Made by a program: the position numbers and the translations under genes. From Nymphaea colorata (lineage: Eukaryota > Streptophyta > Magnoliopsida > Nymphaeales > Nymphaeaceae), in NCBI RefSeq assembly GCF_008831285.2, contig NC_045138.2:5301205-5365204 (forward strand): a stretch of 64,000 bases of DNA. The letters are read 5' to 3'. A model generated the notes under the pieces. That model did no database searches. It saw only the letters and a program-made list of their open reading frames with translations, and was not told the origin of the DNA. Below are positions 58,501-64,000 of the stretch, piece by piece (position 1 is the first letter of the stretch; each line of letters begins with the position of its first letter).

Positions 58501-61500
58501 AGCAAGAAGTGGAGAAGGTGAGGTACTCTCGCAGGGAAAATATGTTTTCGATTTGCTAAAAGGGACGGGGATGCTTGGAGCTAAGCTTGTGAATATTCCT
58601 TTGAATCCTTGTCTCCACCTACATGAGGATTCAGCAGTGCTAGATAGATAGTACTATCGAACACCTATCGAAAAACTTTTGTATGTTAGAGTCACTCGTC
58701 TTGTTGTAGGAAAATTAAGTCAATTTATGGATAAACCAAGAAAAAGTCATTTGGAGACAGCCATGATGGTCCTCAAGCTAGTGCTGAAAAAGGGTACGAA
58801 GAAACATGAAAGTATATTGATCATTGAGAAGTGGAACGGGGACTGGCCTAAGTAGGTTTATCATCATAATTCTATAAAGAAGGCTGGTATGTGTGGGATT
58901 CTATATATCAGATTAAGCTAGAAATTCTTGAGTTAGTTCTCGTGGACAGGGAGTCTACTTTAGCCATCACCTTTTCTTTATAGTAAGGTAGAAACACTTG
59001 ACCCCCAATCTCTGATTAGCATCCATCTTGTAGGAACAAAGAAAGTAAGCCCAACCAAAGAATATGATAGTCATAATAGATGAACAATTGGGTCAGAATT
59101 GAAATCTGCTACCTGATGGGTCTCACTCATGGCTGGAGGAGAATAGTGGGTCCTTGGGACCATTGTCACAAAAAACGTGTATGGGTATTATACGGCAAGG
59201 AATTTTTTTTGGTACAATACGGCAAAGTTGTATATCTATCTTGGCGAAATTTTTAAAAATTTAGAACATTAAATAAATCCTGAAAATTATAAAAAATAAA
59301 AATTAATAAAAAATACGAAAAAGGGAAAAAACACGTATAATACTCATATTATACTTGTATCCCGTATAATATCCATATTACGCATATTATTCCCATATTA
59401 TACCTGTTTCTTTTCACGTTTTTTGTTTTCTAGTGTTTTTTTATTAAACACGTTTTTTCACGTTTTACACGGGTGACTTCTTTTCACGCTTTATACGTGT
59501 TTTTTTCTAACAAAACGCATTTTTTGCGACAATGCATGAAAGTATATTGATCATTGAGAAGTGGAACTGGGACTGCCCTAAGTAGGTTTATCATCCTTGT
59601 TGATAGATCGTATGTTTCGGGTTCGGATCCATACCCGACCCGCCTTGTAGCCCGTGTTGGGCACTACTTAAGTCATGTAACCATAATCCTTATGTGTTAA
59701 TGATAATCTAAGGAGCGAGAGAGTCTGGTGGCTAGTGGGCACCAACTCCTCATTCGTGGTTTTTTCTCCCTCGTGTTGAGGGTTTTTCACGTTACATCGT
59801 GTCAGAATTACTATGGTTGAAGATATTGCTGACTGACATTGGAATAGAGATTGAAGGACCTATGAAGATGTATTGTGATAACAAGTCTGCAATCAACTTA
59901 GCCAACAATCTTGTTCTTCACGACAGAACAAAGCATGTTCAAATTGATCGTCACTTCATTCGGGAAAGAATTGATGCGAAAGAGTTGATCTTACCTTACA
60001 TGAAGTCTGAAGACCAAACTGCTGATGTTCTGACGAAAGCTCATCCTTCAGCTTCATTTGAGAGGAATGTATCCAAGTTGGGCATGTTTGATATGTATGC
60101 CCAACTTGAGGAGGAGTGTTGATAGATCGTATGTTTCGGGTCCGGATCCATACCCGACCCGCCTTGTAGCCCGTGTTGGGCACTACTTAAGTCATGTAAC
60201 CCTAATCCTTATGTGTTAATGATAATCTAAGGAGAGAGAGAGTCTGGCGGCTAGTGGGCACCAACTCCTCCTCATTCGTGGTTTTTTCTCCCTCGTGTTG
60301 AGGGTTTTCCACGTTACATCGTGATCGTTGTTCCTCTTCCTCTCCTTGTTCGTATTTCTACAATCCTAATTCTATAAAAGACAACTCTTTCTATGTTCTT
60401 GGACCGATATGTTTCTCTTCTTTCTCATTTTTGACATTTGTTCACTTGTTTCCATTTCCAGTTTTCTTGTCAAACATGTGCTAATACAGAGCACCACCAT
60501 AAAGGGCCTAACATGAAGCAGATCTAGTTCCACACAAATCATTGAATAAGAAAGAGTGTACTAAAGCTCTTGGCCAAGCTCGCACTGTCTAAGGTCTAGC
60601 CAACCCTTTCCAAAATTCCCATAAGGCATGAGCACTAGACAGTACCAGAAACCAATCAGTACACAAAGGCTCTCTTGGAGACTCCATATAGTGCTTGTCG
60701 ACTCAAAGAACCTACAATTCTCCATCATGACTCAACAAAAATAAACATGTTAAGACTCAATAAAACAATCATATTATATATACAAGGGAACAATAACCAT
60801 CACAAAATTTATCAGGTAGAAAATTTATCAGGTAGAAAACCATCATACATAAAAAATACAGGCATGGATAAACAATACAATATTATATAGCAAGACCGTT
60901 CTTAGACCATTGAAATGCAGTGCCTTACCTTGAGATATACTGTAATTAGTTGCCCAGGTAACAAAACCTCATGGTTTTGTGTTGTATCCAGATTGTCAGG
61001 AGCTGCTATCCGATCAACTACGGCAAATAACTTTTGCAACATAAATCTGAAGAAAGCAAACAAAAACAATGTCAGGATAGATACCATAGAAAACATATGA
61101 GATATGAATTTTCCTGACCATGTGACATGATGTAATTGCACAAGAAACAGACATGAGTAAATTAAACTTGTCGTGATTGTTGTCAAGGTGCACGAAGACA
61201 AACTCCTTTAGAACAGATTCTCCAACCTACATAGAAGAGAAAAGAAATGAGTTATTCCAATGAACATTTTTATATCCAGTCCAAATAGGTAAACAAGAAA
61301 GAGAAGAAAAATATGAATCAAAAGTAAATGAATCAAGTAAAGAAGTTGAAAGCAAGTTTTACTTACCACTGAATGACTTTCCATTTCTAATCCTTCCATT
61401 AATGGCTGGAATCTTTTACCTAAATGAAAAGAAAAATGAAATAAAAATGCACACTAAACATCAAAGAAGCCATGTGCGGCAAGAGTAGCAGGAGAATGGG

Positions 61501-63600
61501 TTGTCAATCAACATGTCAATAGTACCAATAAACTGCAGGCACTGTAGCCGCGTGAATAAACCAAAATCTCTGACTTCATTTAAGATTATCTTTGCTCTTT
61601 CCCCAGTTAGCTGCACACAGCCTGTTGCTCTAGAAACATGGTAGGTATCACTACCAGAAGAAGTCAAACTCGTATAAATTTCAGCATCACTGGTGTCAAC
61701 GAGGGCCTGGCAGAGAAAAACTTTTTCAGGAATCATGTTGCAAGGCAAGTAGAAACTATCAACGTAGTTATACTTCTCTATGTCAAAGGCTGCATATGTT
61801 CTTTTTTTCTGCACAAGCACTAGAGAAGAATAAAGAGTAGGTGTGTAGCTCATAGCAACCATGAACATATGCTACCACAGCATTTGTAATAGCATACATA
61901 GCCTTTGATCTTTTCAGAATTATGTGTAATATTCCAAGCAAAAAAAGCTACTGTGCAGAGACTCGTTTACAAGGACAAAAAAGGAAGAGGTTACATAGAA
62001 CACAAAATCATTTATACACAACAGCCTTAAATATCCAAACTACTCCAAGAATCACAAATCACATAAAACCCTAAAAGTTGTAGTTTCATTAAATAATTCA
62101 AAAATGCATTTGTGAAACAAGATAGAGCTCATTATCTACAATATTAGGGCTACAACACTAGGGCTGATCATATACAAAATGAATAGCCATGGACACTAGA
62201 ATGACTATCTACCTGTTAAACTTGTTCACATACACAGCATATACTGGCTGAAAATATAAAGGTACAGGAAAAATAAACAGAAAAAGCAAAAGGCAAAATG
62301 CAAAAGCAAAGAAAATATAAATATATATATATATAATAGGATACAATGTGTCTATGGAATATTAAAGGACTAAAGTTTATGTAAACTCAGCACGCTGCCT
62401 CTAATGAAACATATAGTTCAGTAAAACGAAGGTGATACCTTCAGCATTATGCCAACTGGTATAATGTATTCCTTCCTTCGCACCCTACATAGAGCACAAG
62501 AAAAAAAAAATAAGGGTAACTCAGTGGTGAATGGTTTAATTTATTGGCATGAAAGGCAAATTAGTAGCTTACAGAAATCCAATGCTTGCACTTCCATGCT
62601 GCAGGTAATACAGCCTTACTGTGACAGCAGATTGATCTTGTCGGACACATCTAGAAGTTTACAAAGTATCAGATATTTAGGTTCCCCGGTAATAAATAAT
62701 GATAATGAAAGCATGAAAGAAAAGAAAGCCATCAAAATTCGGGAGAGAGAACCTTTTAAAATTTAGATTGTCCTCAGAAAATTATGTAAGAGATCTATAG
62801 CGAAATCTTGTAGTTACTCTTGCATAGATTTATCAATTGTATGTCATAATTTTGTTTAATCTAATGATAATGCACTACTGCCACATTAATAGATGTTCTA
62901 ATTCTAAGCTTTAAAAAAAAAAAAAAAACATTCAGATTTGAGGATGATAGCCGAAGTAAAATGTACACAAGAAAAAAATAATTGAAATAAATTGTAGATG
63001 CACACACTTGCTGTACAATAGGTGACATACACAGAGGCATAACTCACAAGGTCGCGTACTTTTCTAGCATCAAATGCAATTGCAACTACTCAGCACCCCT
63101 TAATTTTCATGACAAATCATTCAAGACAGGATTTTACAAAAAAGAAATATGACATGAATGAGACTGCTGAACATAATTTTGCACCAAAAACAAGAGACAA
63201 CAAATGTCTAAGAAGCCAAGGAGACATACTCCAAAGTAGTCTAACTCTAAATAAAACTGTTCAAAAACTAATAAAGATCATCTTCTTCTGCTGAGAACAA
63301 ACAGAGCCTTTGTCTTTATCATAAGAAAAAGAAGTACACCTGATGAGAACAGCTTTCTCAGTAAAAGCTGATCCACGGTTACGGTATGCATTACGGATCA
63401 CACTCATCGGCTGTTATGAGAACAAGATGTTAGACAAAGATGAAGACTCACAAAACAGAAGCAAATGTTATCTCAAGTAATAGACAATCAGAAATACTAA
63501 TATAGCATTGCACATCATGTAAACAGCATGACTCACATAATTCCGCTTTGGCATTATTAAAATCCGTGCAAGTCGCTCAAGTCCATTGCATATGAAGTAG
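28187..63600 (-). CDS. NRPA2: DNA-directed RNA polymerase I second-largest subunit, 5'-partial, 23 exons
   Basis: Second-largest (beta-like) subunit of nucleolar RNA polymerase I, which transcribes 35S rRNA. The 23 exons listed separately join to 3,061 nt, 1,019 amino-acid codons plus stop, with GT-AG borders and matching phases throughout. Landmarks in order: [17 protein letters not shown] (lobe), [17 protein letters not shown] and [18 protein letters not shown] (fork; HTPDG rather than ETPEG is typical of Pol I), [33 protein letters not shown] and [12 protein letters not shown] (hybrid-binding region), [17 protein letters not shown] (switch/anchor), and two CxxC zinc pairs. The closest match I know is plant NRPA2 (about 1,180 residues), so the first 150-200 residues lie beyond base 64000. 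Long introns hold many transposons, but the reading frame is undamaged. Confidence 0.96.
28838..29089 (-). CDS. NRPA2: NRPA2 visible exon 22
   Basis: Encodes [36 protein letters not shown] and [17 protein letters not shown]. Donor GTAATC. Confidence 0.96.
30048..30260 (-). CDS. NRPA2: NRPA2 visible exon 21
   Basis: Encodes [40 protein letters not shown] and [32 protein letters not shown] is nearly invariant across all cellular RNA polymerases. Confidence 0.97.
30261..32190. other. NRPA2 intron (1.9 kb), nothing recognised
   Basis: Between visible exons 20 and 21. No transposon ends, RNA gene or protein remnant recognised. Confidence 0.5.
32191..32334 (-). CDS. NRPA2: NRPA2 visible exon 20
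   Basis: Encodes [20 protein letters not shown] to [15 protein letters not shown] and NNLQR. The donor is read as AGG/GTATTT because it keeps the next exon in frame. Confidence 0.93.
32419..32547 (-). CDS. NRPA2: NRPA2 visible exon 19
   Basis: Encodes [20 protein letters not shown] to [12 protein letters not shown]. The downstream intron is only 84 bp. Confidence 0.94.
32548..34813. other. NRPA2 intron (2.3 kb), nothing recognised
   Basis: Between visible exons 18 and 19. AT-rich; no coding remnant or repeat structure recognised. Confidence 0.5.
34814..34889 (-). CDS. NRPA2: NRPA2 visible exon 18
   Basis: Completes Gly and encodes [20 protein letters not shown] and AHIYQ. The acidic DMEDA and NKSSVERG stretch lies at the active centre. 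Confidence 0.96.
34961..35064 (-). CDS. NRPA2: NRPA2 visible exon 17
   Basis: Encodes [20 protein letters not shown] and [14 protein letters not shown] plus two bases of Gly. Acceptor TTGTTCAG. Confidence 0.95.
35065..36254. other. NRPA2 intron (1.2 kb), nothing recognised
   Basis: Between visible exons 16 and 17. Short open frames on the minus strand have no recognisable similarity. Confidence 0.5.
36255..36329 (-). CDS. NRPA2: NRPA2 visible exon 16
   Basis: Encodes the 25 residues [20 protein letters not shown] to YHLL. The ATG is internal, not a start. Donor GTGAGG. Confidence 0.95.
36441..36608 (-). CDS. NRPA2: NRPA2 visible exon 15
   Basis: Encodes [14 protein letters not shown] to [20 protein letters not shown] and MYQCQ, the start of the hybrid-binding domain. 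Confidence 0.96.
36750..36899 (-). CDS. NRPA2: NRPA2 visible exon 14
   Basis: Encodes [33 protein letters not shown] and IEFIGPFEQ. Acceptor TTGTCAG. Confidence 0.95.
36980..37221 (-). CDS. NRPA2: NRPA2 visible exon 13
   Basis: Encodes [38 protein letters not shown] and LLDGCVIG to MLANSM, the Rpa2-specific external region. Confidence 0.95.
37746..37753. repeat. Left 8-bp target duplication of the intronic hAT element
   Basis: AACCAAAC, repeated exactly at 41370-41377. Confidence 0.9.
39501..39508. repeat. Left 8-bp target duplication of the nested element
   Basis: GCAGTAGT, matched by GCAGAAGT at 40550-40557 with one mismatch. Confidence 0.8.
39509..40549. mobile_element. GGGCC-rich hAT-like element nested in the hAT transposase, with acquired sequence
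   Basis: The left end TAGACCTGGGCAGCGGGCC and right end GGGCCGGTCTGGGAAGGCCTA are imperfect inverted repeats. Flanks GCAGTAGT and GCAGAAGT form an 8-bp target duplication. Removing the element and one duplication copy brings transposase codons on both sides into a continuous run (LRQ, then KFSSEEW). The middle (39700-40330) holds gene-like sequence: AGGGATTTAGGGTTT leader, a GC-rich start, a possible GTAAGA donor at 39912, a CT-rich tract, and a 31-bp tandem repeat (TGATGACCTCAATACCTG) at about 40136-40198. The source gene is not recognised. Confidence 0.85.
41370..41377. repeat. Right 8-bp target duplication of the intronic hAT element
   Basis: AACCAAAC, identical to 37746-37753. Confidence 0.9.
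41378..43317. other. NRPA2 intron part, nothing recognised
   Basis: About 1.9 kb of AT-rich intron between the hAT element and a CTAGGC-rich region. No protein remnant recognised. Confidence 0.4.
43318..46237. mobile_element. Possible TIR-bounded element or cluster with CTAGGC motifs
   Basis: The left end GTTGTTAAATCACTAGGCAGGC and the right end, read on the minus strand, TTGTTGTTAAAGGCATGGCC show partial inverted similarity. CTAGGC-rich segments recur at 44190-44300, 45358-45420 and 46150-46230. Diverged repeats of TTAAAGGCCA..TTTAGCAT.G-like sequence (43620 and 45565) suggest several related insertions. No target duplication found; boundaries are tentative. Confidence 0.3.
43550..43853. 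repeat. Perfect tandem duplication of a 152-bp unit
   Basis: The unit AGAATGATTAAAACACACAA to AAGTAAATGTCA at 43550-43701 is followed immediately by an apparently identical copy at 43702-43853. No difference was seen by eye. It lies in the 9.6-kb NRPA2 intron. Confidence 0.93.
46814..46893 (-). CDS. NRPA2: NRPA2 visible exon 12
   Basis: Encodes [20 protein letters not shown] and HMTSTC, the most conserved Pol I second-subunit motif. Its downstream intron is 9.6 kb and contains the hAT element. Confidence 0.96.
46968..47095 (-). CDS. NRPA2: NRPA2 visible exon 11
   Basis: Encodes [27 protein letters not shown] and [10 protein letters not shown], the fork domain that contacts the DNA at the transcription bubble. 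Confidence 0.95.
47205..47500. repeat. LTR-like repeat, copy A (with an internal 47-bp tandem duplication)
   Basis: From GCAGTGTAGTTTAGAGTTAG through GATCCGTTTAGGGTTTGGAT to the TGATGAGAAAAAC region, this matches 52197-52400. GGGTTTGGATTTGACTTATT plus TGGTTATTGATGTTATTTT is present twice in tandem here (47256-47350) but once in the other copy. Confidence 0.75.
47399..48300. repeat. Tandem duplication (about 475-bp spacing) of a gag-like retroelement segment
   Basis: CTTGTTTTGTGTAAAGGCAC at 47400 and CTTTTGTTTTGTGTAGGCAC at 47875 each start a segment containing GTCTTGATGAACAACTCCGC, ATCTCATGTTTCACTTGATC and CCCTGTTGGATGAATCGAGC and ending TGACCTCGAGTAACAAAGGG (47785 and 48258). A plus-strand frame gives peptide such as [12 protein letters not shown] and a coiled-coil-like [17 protein letters not shown], resembling the start of a retroelement gag, but it is broken. 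Confidence 0.8.
48515..49178. mobile_element. hAT-type MITE (i) with CTATGTCACA ends and perfect 8-bp duplication
   Basis: Left end CTATGTCACATAG, right end (minus strand) CTAAGTCACACAG. GCTGAAAC occurs directly before (48507-48514) and directly after (49179-49186). Inside the right end are several GAGTCGGGTGCG-like words (49005-49150). The interior contains AT runs and a CA microsatellite (48670-48690). Confidence 0.88.
49179..50690. repeat. Duplicated gag-like flanks around the CTATGTCACA elements
   Basis: GCCCTCAACGGTCGTCCACC (49188) and GCCCTCAACAGTCATCCACT (50445) begin matching segments of about 60 bp (to CAGTC.CTTGGG). Left of the elements, GAGCACAACCTTTCTTCAAG (48450) and GAGCACAACCTTTGTTCAAT (49316) also match. 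Elements (i) and (ii) therefore sit at equivalent positions of a duplicated sequence. Confidence 0.75.
49355..50435. mobile_element. hAT-type element (ii) with CTATGTCACA ends carrying a gene-like fragment
   Basis: Left end CTATGTCACATAGGTATGGG, right end (minus strand) CTATGTCACATGGGTAC. CACAAAAC (49347-49354) and CCCAAAAC (50436-50443) form an 8-bp duplication with one mismatch. The middle, about 49790-50240, is a GC-richer block with a CT-rich leader, an ATG at 49918 and a plus-strand start [17 protein letters not shown] ended by a stop, then [20 protein letters not shown] in another frame. This looks like a captured host gene 5' end. Confidence 0.85.
50691..51060. mobile_element. hAT-type MITE (iii) with CAATGTCACA/CTATGTCACA ends
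   Basis: Left end CAATGTCACATGAATGTGGG, right end (minus strand) CTATGTCACACAGACTC. Flanks CCCTGAAG (50683-50690) and CCCCAAAG (51061-51068) agree at six of eight positions. GGGTGCGTGTC-like words are inside the right end, and a TA microsatellite is at 50767-50815. Confidence 0.75.
51180..51428 (-). repeat. Probable Ty1/copia 3' LTR (part)
   Basis: On the minus strand it starts TGTTAAAATAATGTGTTTTG directly after the purine-rich GAGGGAGGG. It runs at least to about 51180 (CTCTCTTATTCTCTGTTTTC). The far end is not defined. Confidence 0.55.
51433..51690 (-). pseudogene. Ty1/copia RNase H C-terminal remnant
   Basis: The minus strand reads [33 protein letters not shown] and, after a stop, KHVQLEGGC up to the LTR. 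This corresponds to the HIEIDCHFVREK and DQLADILTK segment that closes copia polyproteins. A frameshift near 51600 separates it from further upstream sequence. Confidence 0.75.
51985..52190 (+). pseudogene. Retroelement gag fragment with zinc knuckle
   Basis: One frame reads [20 protein letters not shown], then CHN-stop-SQCPN and [10 protein letters not shown]. CFKCQGxxH....QCP is the CCHC knuckle of Ty3/gypsy gag, with a stop inside. It ends abruptly where LTR-like copy B begins. Confidence 0.65.
52197..52515. repeat. LTR-like repeat, copy B
   Basis: GCTGTGTAGTTTAGAGTTCG onward matches copy A (47205). Its end GATTAGAG.GAGGAGCTCT..CACTGCGTCAA resembles the end of the repeat at 57270-57525 (GGATTAGAGGAGCAGTCCTC to CACTGCGTCAA). 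Confidence 0.7.
52516..53798. other. NRPA2 intron part, nothing recognised
   Basis: About 1.3 kb upstream of the splice donor of visible exon 10 on the plus axis. A short repeat GGCAC(C)TCAATGACAGCTTGAG/TCTACTCAG occurs at about 53242 and 53308. Confidence 0.4.
53799..53914 (-). CDS. NRPA2: NRPA2 visible exon 10
   Basis: Encodes [10 protein letters not shown] through [20 protein letters not shown], the segment before the fork domain (SGLDLQQ in other plants). Followed by a 6.7-kb intron. Confidence 0.93.
53915..55466. other. NRPA2 intron (1.6 kb), nothing recognised
   Basis: Between visible exons 9 and 10. AT-rich; the phrase AAAACCAACCAAAATTATA is duplicated in tandem at 55122-55159. No element recognised. 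Confidence 0.5.
55467..55554 (-). CDS. NRPA2: NRPA2 visible exon 9
   Basis: Encodes [20 protein letters not shown] to FDIQN plus one base of a Leu codon. Matches the EKLQEWL segment of other Pol I subunits. Confidence 0.92.
55960..56500 (-). other. GC-richer segment with open minus-strand frames, unidentified
   Basis: Frames [20 protein letters not shown] (56215 down) and [20 protein letters not shown] (56499 down) stand out from the AT-rich intron by composition. The first ends in a basic RRRKRKKGR tail. I recognise no domain. It may be an acquired gene fragment. Confidence 0.35.
56774..57118. mobile_element. Small TIR element with CCACAAATATC ends
   Basis: CCACAAATATC at 56774-56784 is inverted at 57108-57118. 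The 345-bp interior is AT-rich with CGAGA-like words and no coding capacity. A diverged relative may lie near 45700-45915 (CCTGAGAATAACATTGTTGTGG). Confidence 0.55.
57270..57525. repeat. LTR-like fragment with TATA box
   Basis: Contains GGCTATATAAAGACGTGTAG (TATA box at about 57344-57350), a downstream leader-like AATCAATGAAACCCTAATCT, and an end like LTR-like copy B. No partner LTR in proper position was found. Confidence 0.55.
57542..57731 (+). repeat. 5' LTR (190 bp) of a decayed Ty1/copia element
   Basis: Starts TGTTGGGTGG, ends CTTCAACA, and is followed directly by TGGTACCAAAGC, a one-to-two-base variant of the usual TGGTATCAGAGC primer site. A short internal repeat (TTAGATGAGTAG) occurs twice. 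Confidence 0.65.
57732..57743 (+). other. Mutated primer-binding site of the copia element
   Basis: TGGTACCAAAGC versus TGGTATCAGAGC expected for initiator tRNA-Met. Confidence 0.6.
57860..58870 (+). pseudogene. Ty1/copia pol remnant: integrase end and reverse transcriptase
   Basis: The integrase tail survives as [18 protein letters not shown]-like sequence (about 57890-57960). RT follows with [13 protein letters not shown] (near 58133), [11 protein letters not shown], the catalytic block [20 protein letters not shown] (58369-58428; the usual YVDD is YVHD) and [20 protein letters not shown]. After a stop at 58649 it continues [16 protein letters not shown]. Gag, protease and most of integrase are missing. 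Confidence 0.88.
58804..58876. repeat. Direct repeat of a copia segment, copy 1
   Basis: CATGAAAGTATATTGATCAT through CTAAGTAGGTTTATCATC to TTCTATAAA. It recurs at 59533-59597 and continues after the inserted element at 60363-60379 (ATCCTAATTCTATAAAAG). Confidence 0.85.
59161..59534. mobile_element. MITE with CATTGTCRCAAAAAA inverted ends
   Basis: Left CATTGTCACAAAAAACGTGT; right, on the minus strand, CATTGTCGCAAAAAATGCG. The 374-bp interior is AT-rich with repeated ATTATAC and TTTTCACGTTTT words. No target duplication was identified. Confidence 0.7.
59799..60119 (+). pseudogene. Ty1/copia RNase H C-terminus, in frame
   Basis: An open frame reads [52 protein letters not shown] and [20 protein letters not shown], the usual end of copia pol. 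It ends just inside the 3' LTR. Without the earlier part of pol it cannot be a functional RNase H. Confidence 0.9.
60117..60362 (+). repeat. 3' LTR of the miniature copia derivative
   Basis: TGTTGATAGATCG to GTATTTCTACA, 246 bp, preceded by the purine tract TTGAGGAGGAG. Its first 204 bp match 59598-59801 with a few differences. Confidence 0.88.
60368..60928. other. NRPA2 intron part, nothing recognised
   Basis: About 560 bp between the miniature copia element and visible exon 8. No element recognised. Confidence 0.4.
60929..61046 (-). CDS. NRPA2: NRPA2 visible exon 8
   Basis: Encodes [18 protein letters not shown] to [14 protein letters not shown]. Followed by a 5.4-kb intron holding copia fragments and MITEs. 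Confidence 0.93.
61153..61226 (-). CDS. NRPA2: NRPA2 visible exon 7
   Basis: Encodes [20 protein letters not shown] and FNLL, ending two bases into an Ile codon. The donor is the weaker GTCTGT; the frame and the conserved NLLIF junction support it. Confidence 0.92.
61367..61419 (-). CDS. NRPA2: NRPA2 visible exon 6
   Basis: Encodes [17 protein letters not shown] after two bases completing the Gly codon. Acceptor TCATTTAG, donor GTAAGT. Confidence 0.92.
61526..61706 (-). CDS. NRPA2: NRPA2 visible exon 5
   Basis: Encodes [14 protein letters not shown], then [20 protein letters not shown] and TRLQCLQFI; ends one base into a Gly codon. The open frame continues upstream, but a TTTCTCTGCCAG acceptor and the protein alignment place the start at 61706. 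Confidence 0.93.
62439..62484 (-). CDS. NRPA2: NRPA2 visible exon 4 (46 bp)
   Basis: A very short exon encoding [15 protein letters not shown] after one base that completes the Leu codon. PVGIMLK aligns with PVGIVLK of other plant proteins. Confidence 0.92.
62573..62650 (-). CDS. NRPA2: NRPA2 visible exon 3
   Basis: Completes the Arg codon and reads [19 protein letters not shown] to IGF. Ends two bases into a Leu codon, donor GTAAGC. Confidence 0.93.
62651..63339. other. NRPA2 intron (0.7 kb), nothing recognised
   Basis: Between visible exons 2 and 3. AT-rich with an A run at about 62913-62928; no gene or element recognised. Confidence 0.45.
63340..63410 (-). CDS. NRPA2: NRPA2 visible exon 2
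   Basis: Encodes [11 protein letters not shown] through EKAVLI and the first two bases of an Arg codon. It replaces the PMTMVRGAWSD-type segment of other plants. Confidence 0.93.
63537..63600 (-). CDS. NRPA2: NRPA2 visible exon 1
   Basis: Encodes [21 protein letters not shown]. The first base completes a codon whose other two bases are in an exon beyond the window (expected Gly). Acceptor TTGTAG, donor GTGAGT. Confidence 0.93.
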
Positions 63601-64000
63601 CTACAAGCACAAAGCAAATTTGAAATAGTCAGTCATGAAGAAACTTGTTGACAAGCATGCATAAGTTGTGACAAAAGCTACTTTTGCGGATTTATTAGGA
63701 AATGAGAAAATAATAAGGAAGCCTAGATGCACAGGAAACAAAAAAAGAAGAAGATGGACATTGTGCCATATGGAGGTATGCATTTTTGACATGGAGACTG
63801 TAATTTTGTCTACCTGTGTTGGTGCAGCAATCAATAGACACATGCATTTCGCATAACAGGTATTGCCGGACCTGATACAACTAAGATCCCAGCCCCTTCT
63901 TTACTGAACCCTTAAACCCCCATAAGAAAAATCCCTCTTCTTCGTTCTCCTCTACGTACATCACAGATCGGCAGCTGATTCGAAAAAAGACTGCAGTTTC
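63601..64000. other. Part of an NRPA2 intron running off the window
   Basis: No further Pol I exon can be found here on the minus strand; the expected preceding residues (ending in G-G before YFIC) are absent, so the next exon lies beyond base 64000. Confidence 0.6.

Larger units (their letters stand above)
59598..60362 (+). mobile_element. Miniature copia derivative: LTR-RNase H-LTR with 5-bp target duplication
   Basis: A 204-bp truncated left LTR (59598-59801, TGTTGATAG to ACATCGTG) is joined directly to the RNase H coding end, which is followed by GAGGAGGAG and a full 246-bp LTR (60117-60362, TGTTGATAG to TTCTACA). ATCCT flanks both sides (59593-59597 and 60363-60367). The lost part of the left LTR, gag and most of pol were thus absent from the inserted copy or removed later. 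Confidence 0.85.

Noticed and set aside
61707-61868. An upstream extension of visible exon 5 through an open frame ([15 protein letters not shown])
   Set aside because: The frame is open, but a good acceptor precedes ALVDTSD, the upstream residues match nothing in the family, and visible exon 4 joins directly to ALVDTSD in phase.
63601-64000. An additional upstream NRPA2 exon or the gene start in the last 400 bases
   Set aside because: No minus-strand frame there shows the expected residues before YFICNGL, and no acceptor-donor pair gives a matching phase.
1-64000. A bacterial-type defence, biosynthetic or phage system
   Set aside because: No operon structure, ribosome-binding sites or prokaryotic gene families are present; exons, LTRs, hAT elements and plastid-derived DNA show that this is a plant nuclear locus.

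Overview
The window is nuclear DNA of a flowering plant. It carries one genuine host gene, a 5'-truncated RNA polymerase I second-largest subunit gene (NRPA2/RPA2 type). That gene lies on the minus strand from about 28.2 kb to beyond the right edge, in 23 visible exons. Everything else is AT-rich, transposon-dominated sequence: Ty3/gypsy and Ty1/copia retroelements, hAT DNA transposons and their MITEs, a LINE remnant, a plastid-DNA insertion with a broken trnL-CAA, and gene fragments. I cannot name the species.

Layout. 0-3.4 kb: decayed Ty3/gypsy chromovirus pol followed by its 3' LTR, plus strand. 3.4-8.7 kb: AT-rich spacer with small inverted-repeat elements and an isolated last exon of a GH1 beta-glucosidase. 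8.7-20.3 kb: a tandem Ty1/copia element of the form LTR-internal-LTR-internal-LTR, minus strand, flanked by a perfect 5-bp target-site duplication. Both internal units carry the same lesions in protease, reverse transcriptase and integrase. 20.3-28 kb: LINE remnant, duplicated spacer blocks, GGGCC-rich hAT-like elements with acquired sequence, plastid insertion, a short TIR element, and an unidentified coding remnant.

28.2-63.6 kb: NRPA2. The 23 exons (3,061 coding nt, 1,019 complete amino-acid codons plus stop) splice together with GT-AG introns and no internal stop or frameshift. The gene is spread over more than 35 kb because its introns are full of transposons. The 9.6-kb intron holds a 3.6-kb hAT element with a perfect 8-bp duplication, which itself contains a 1.0-kb GGGCC-rich element with its own 8-bp duplication. 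The 6.7-kb intron holds tandemly duplicated gag-like sequence, three hAT-type MITEs sharing CTATGTCACA ends, and copia and gypsy fragments. The 5.4-kb intron holds a decayed copia element, a MITE, and a 765-bp LTR-RNase H-LTR deletion derivative with a 5-bp duplication. The first part of the protein (roughly 150-200 residues) lies beyond base 64000.

I found no prokaryote-style gene system. The most unusual items are the three-LTR copia array whose two units share inactivating mutations, the nested hAT insertions in the Pol I gene, and the MITEs placed at equivalent positions of a tandem duplication.
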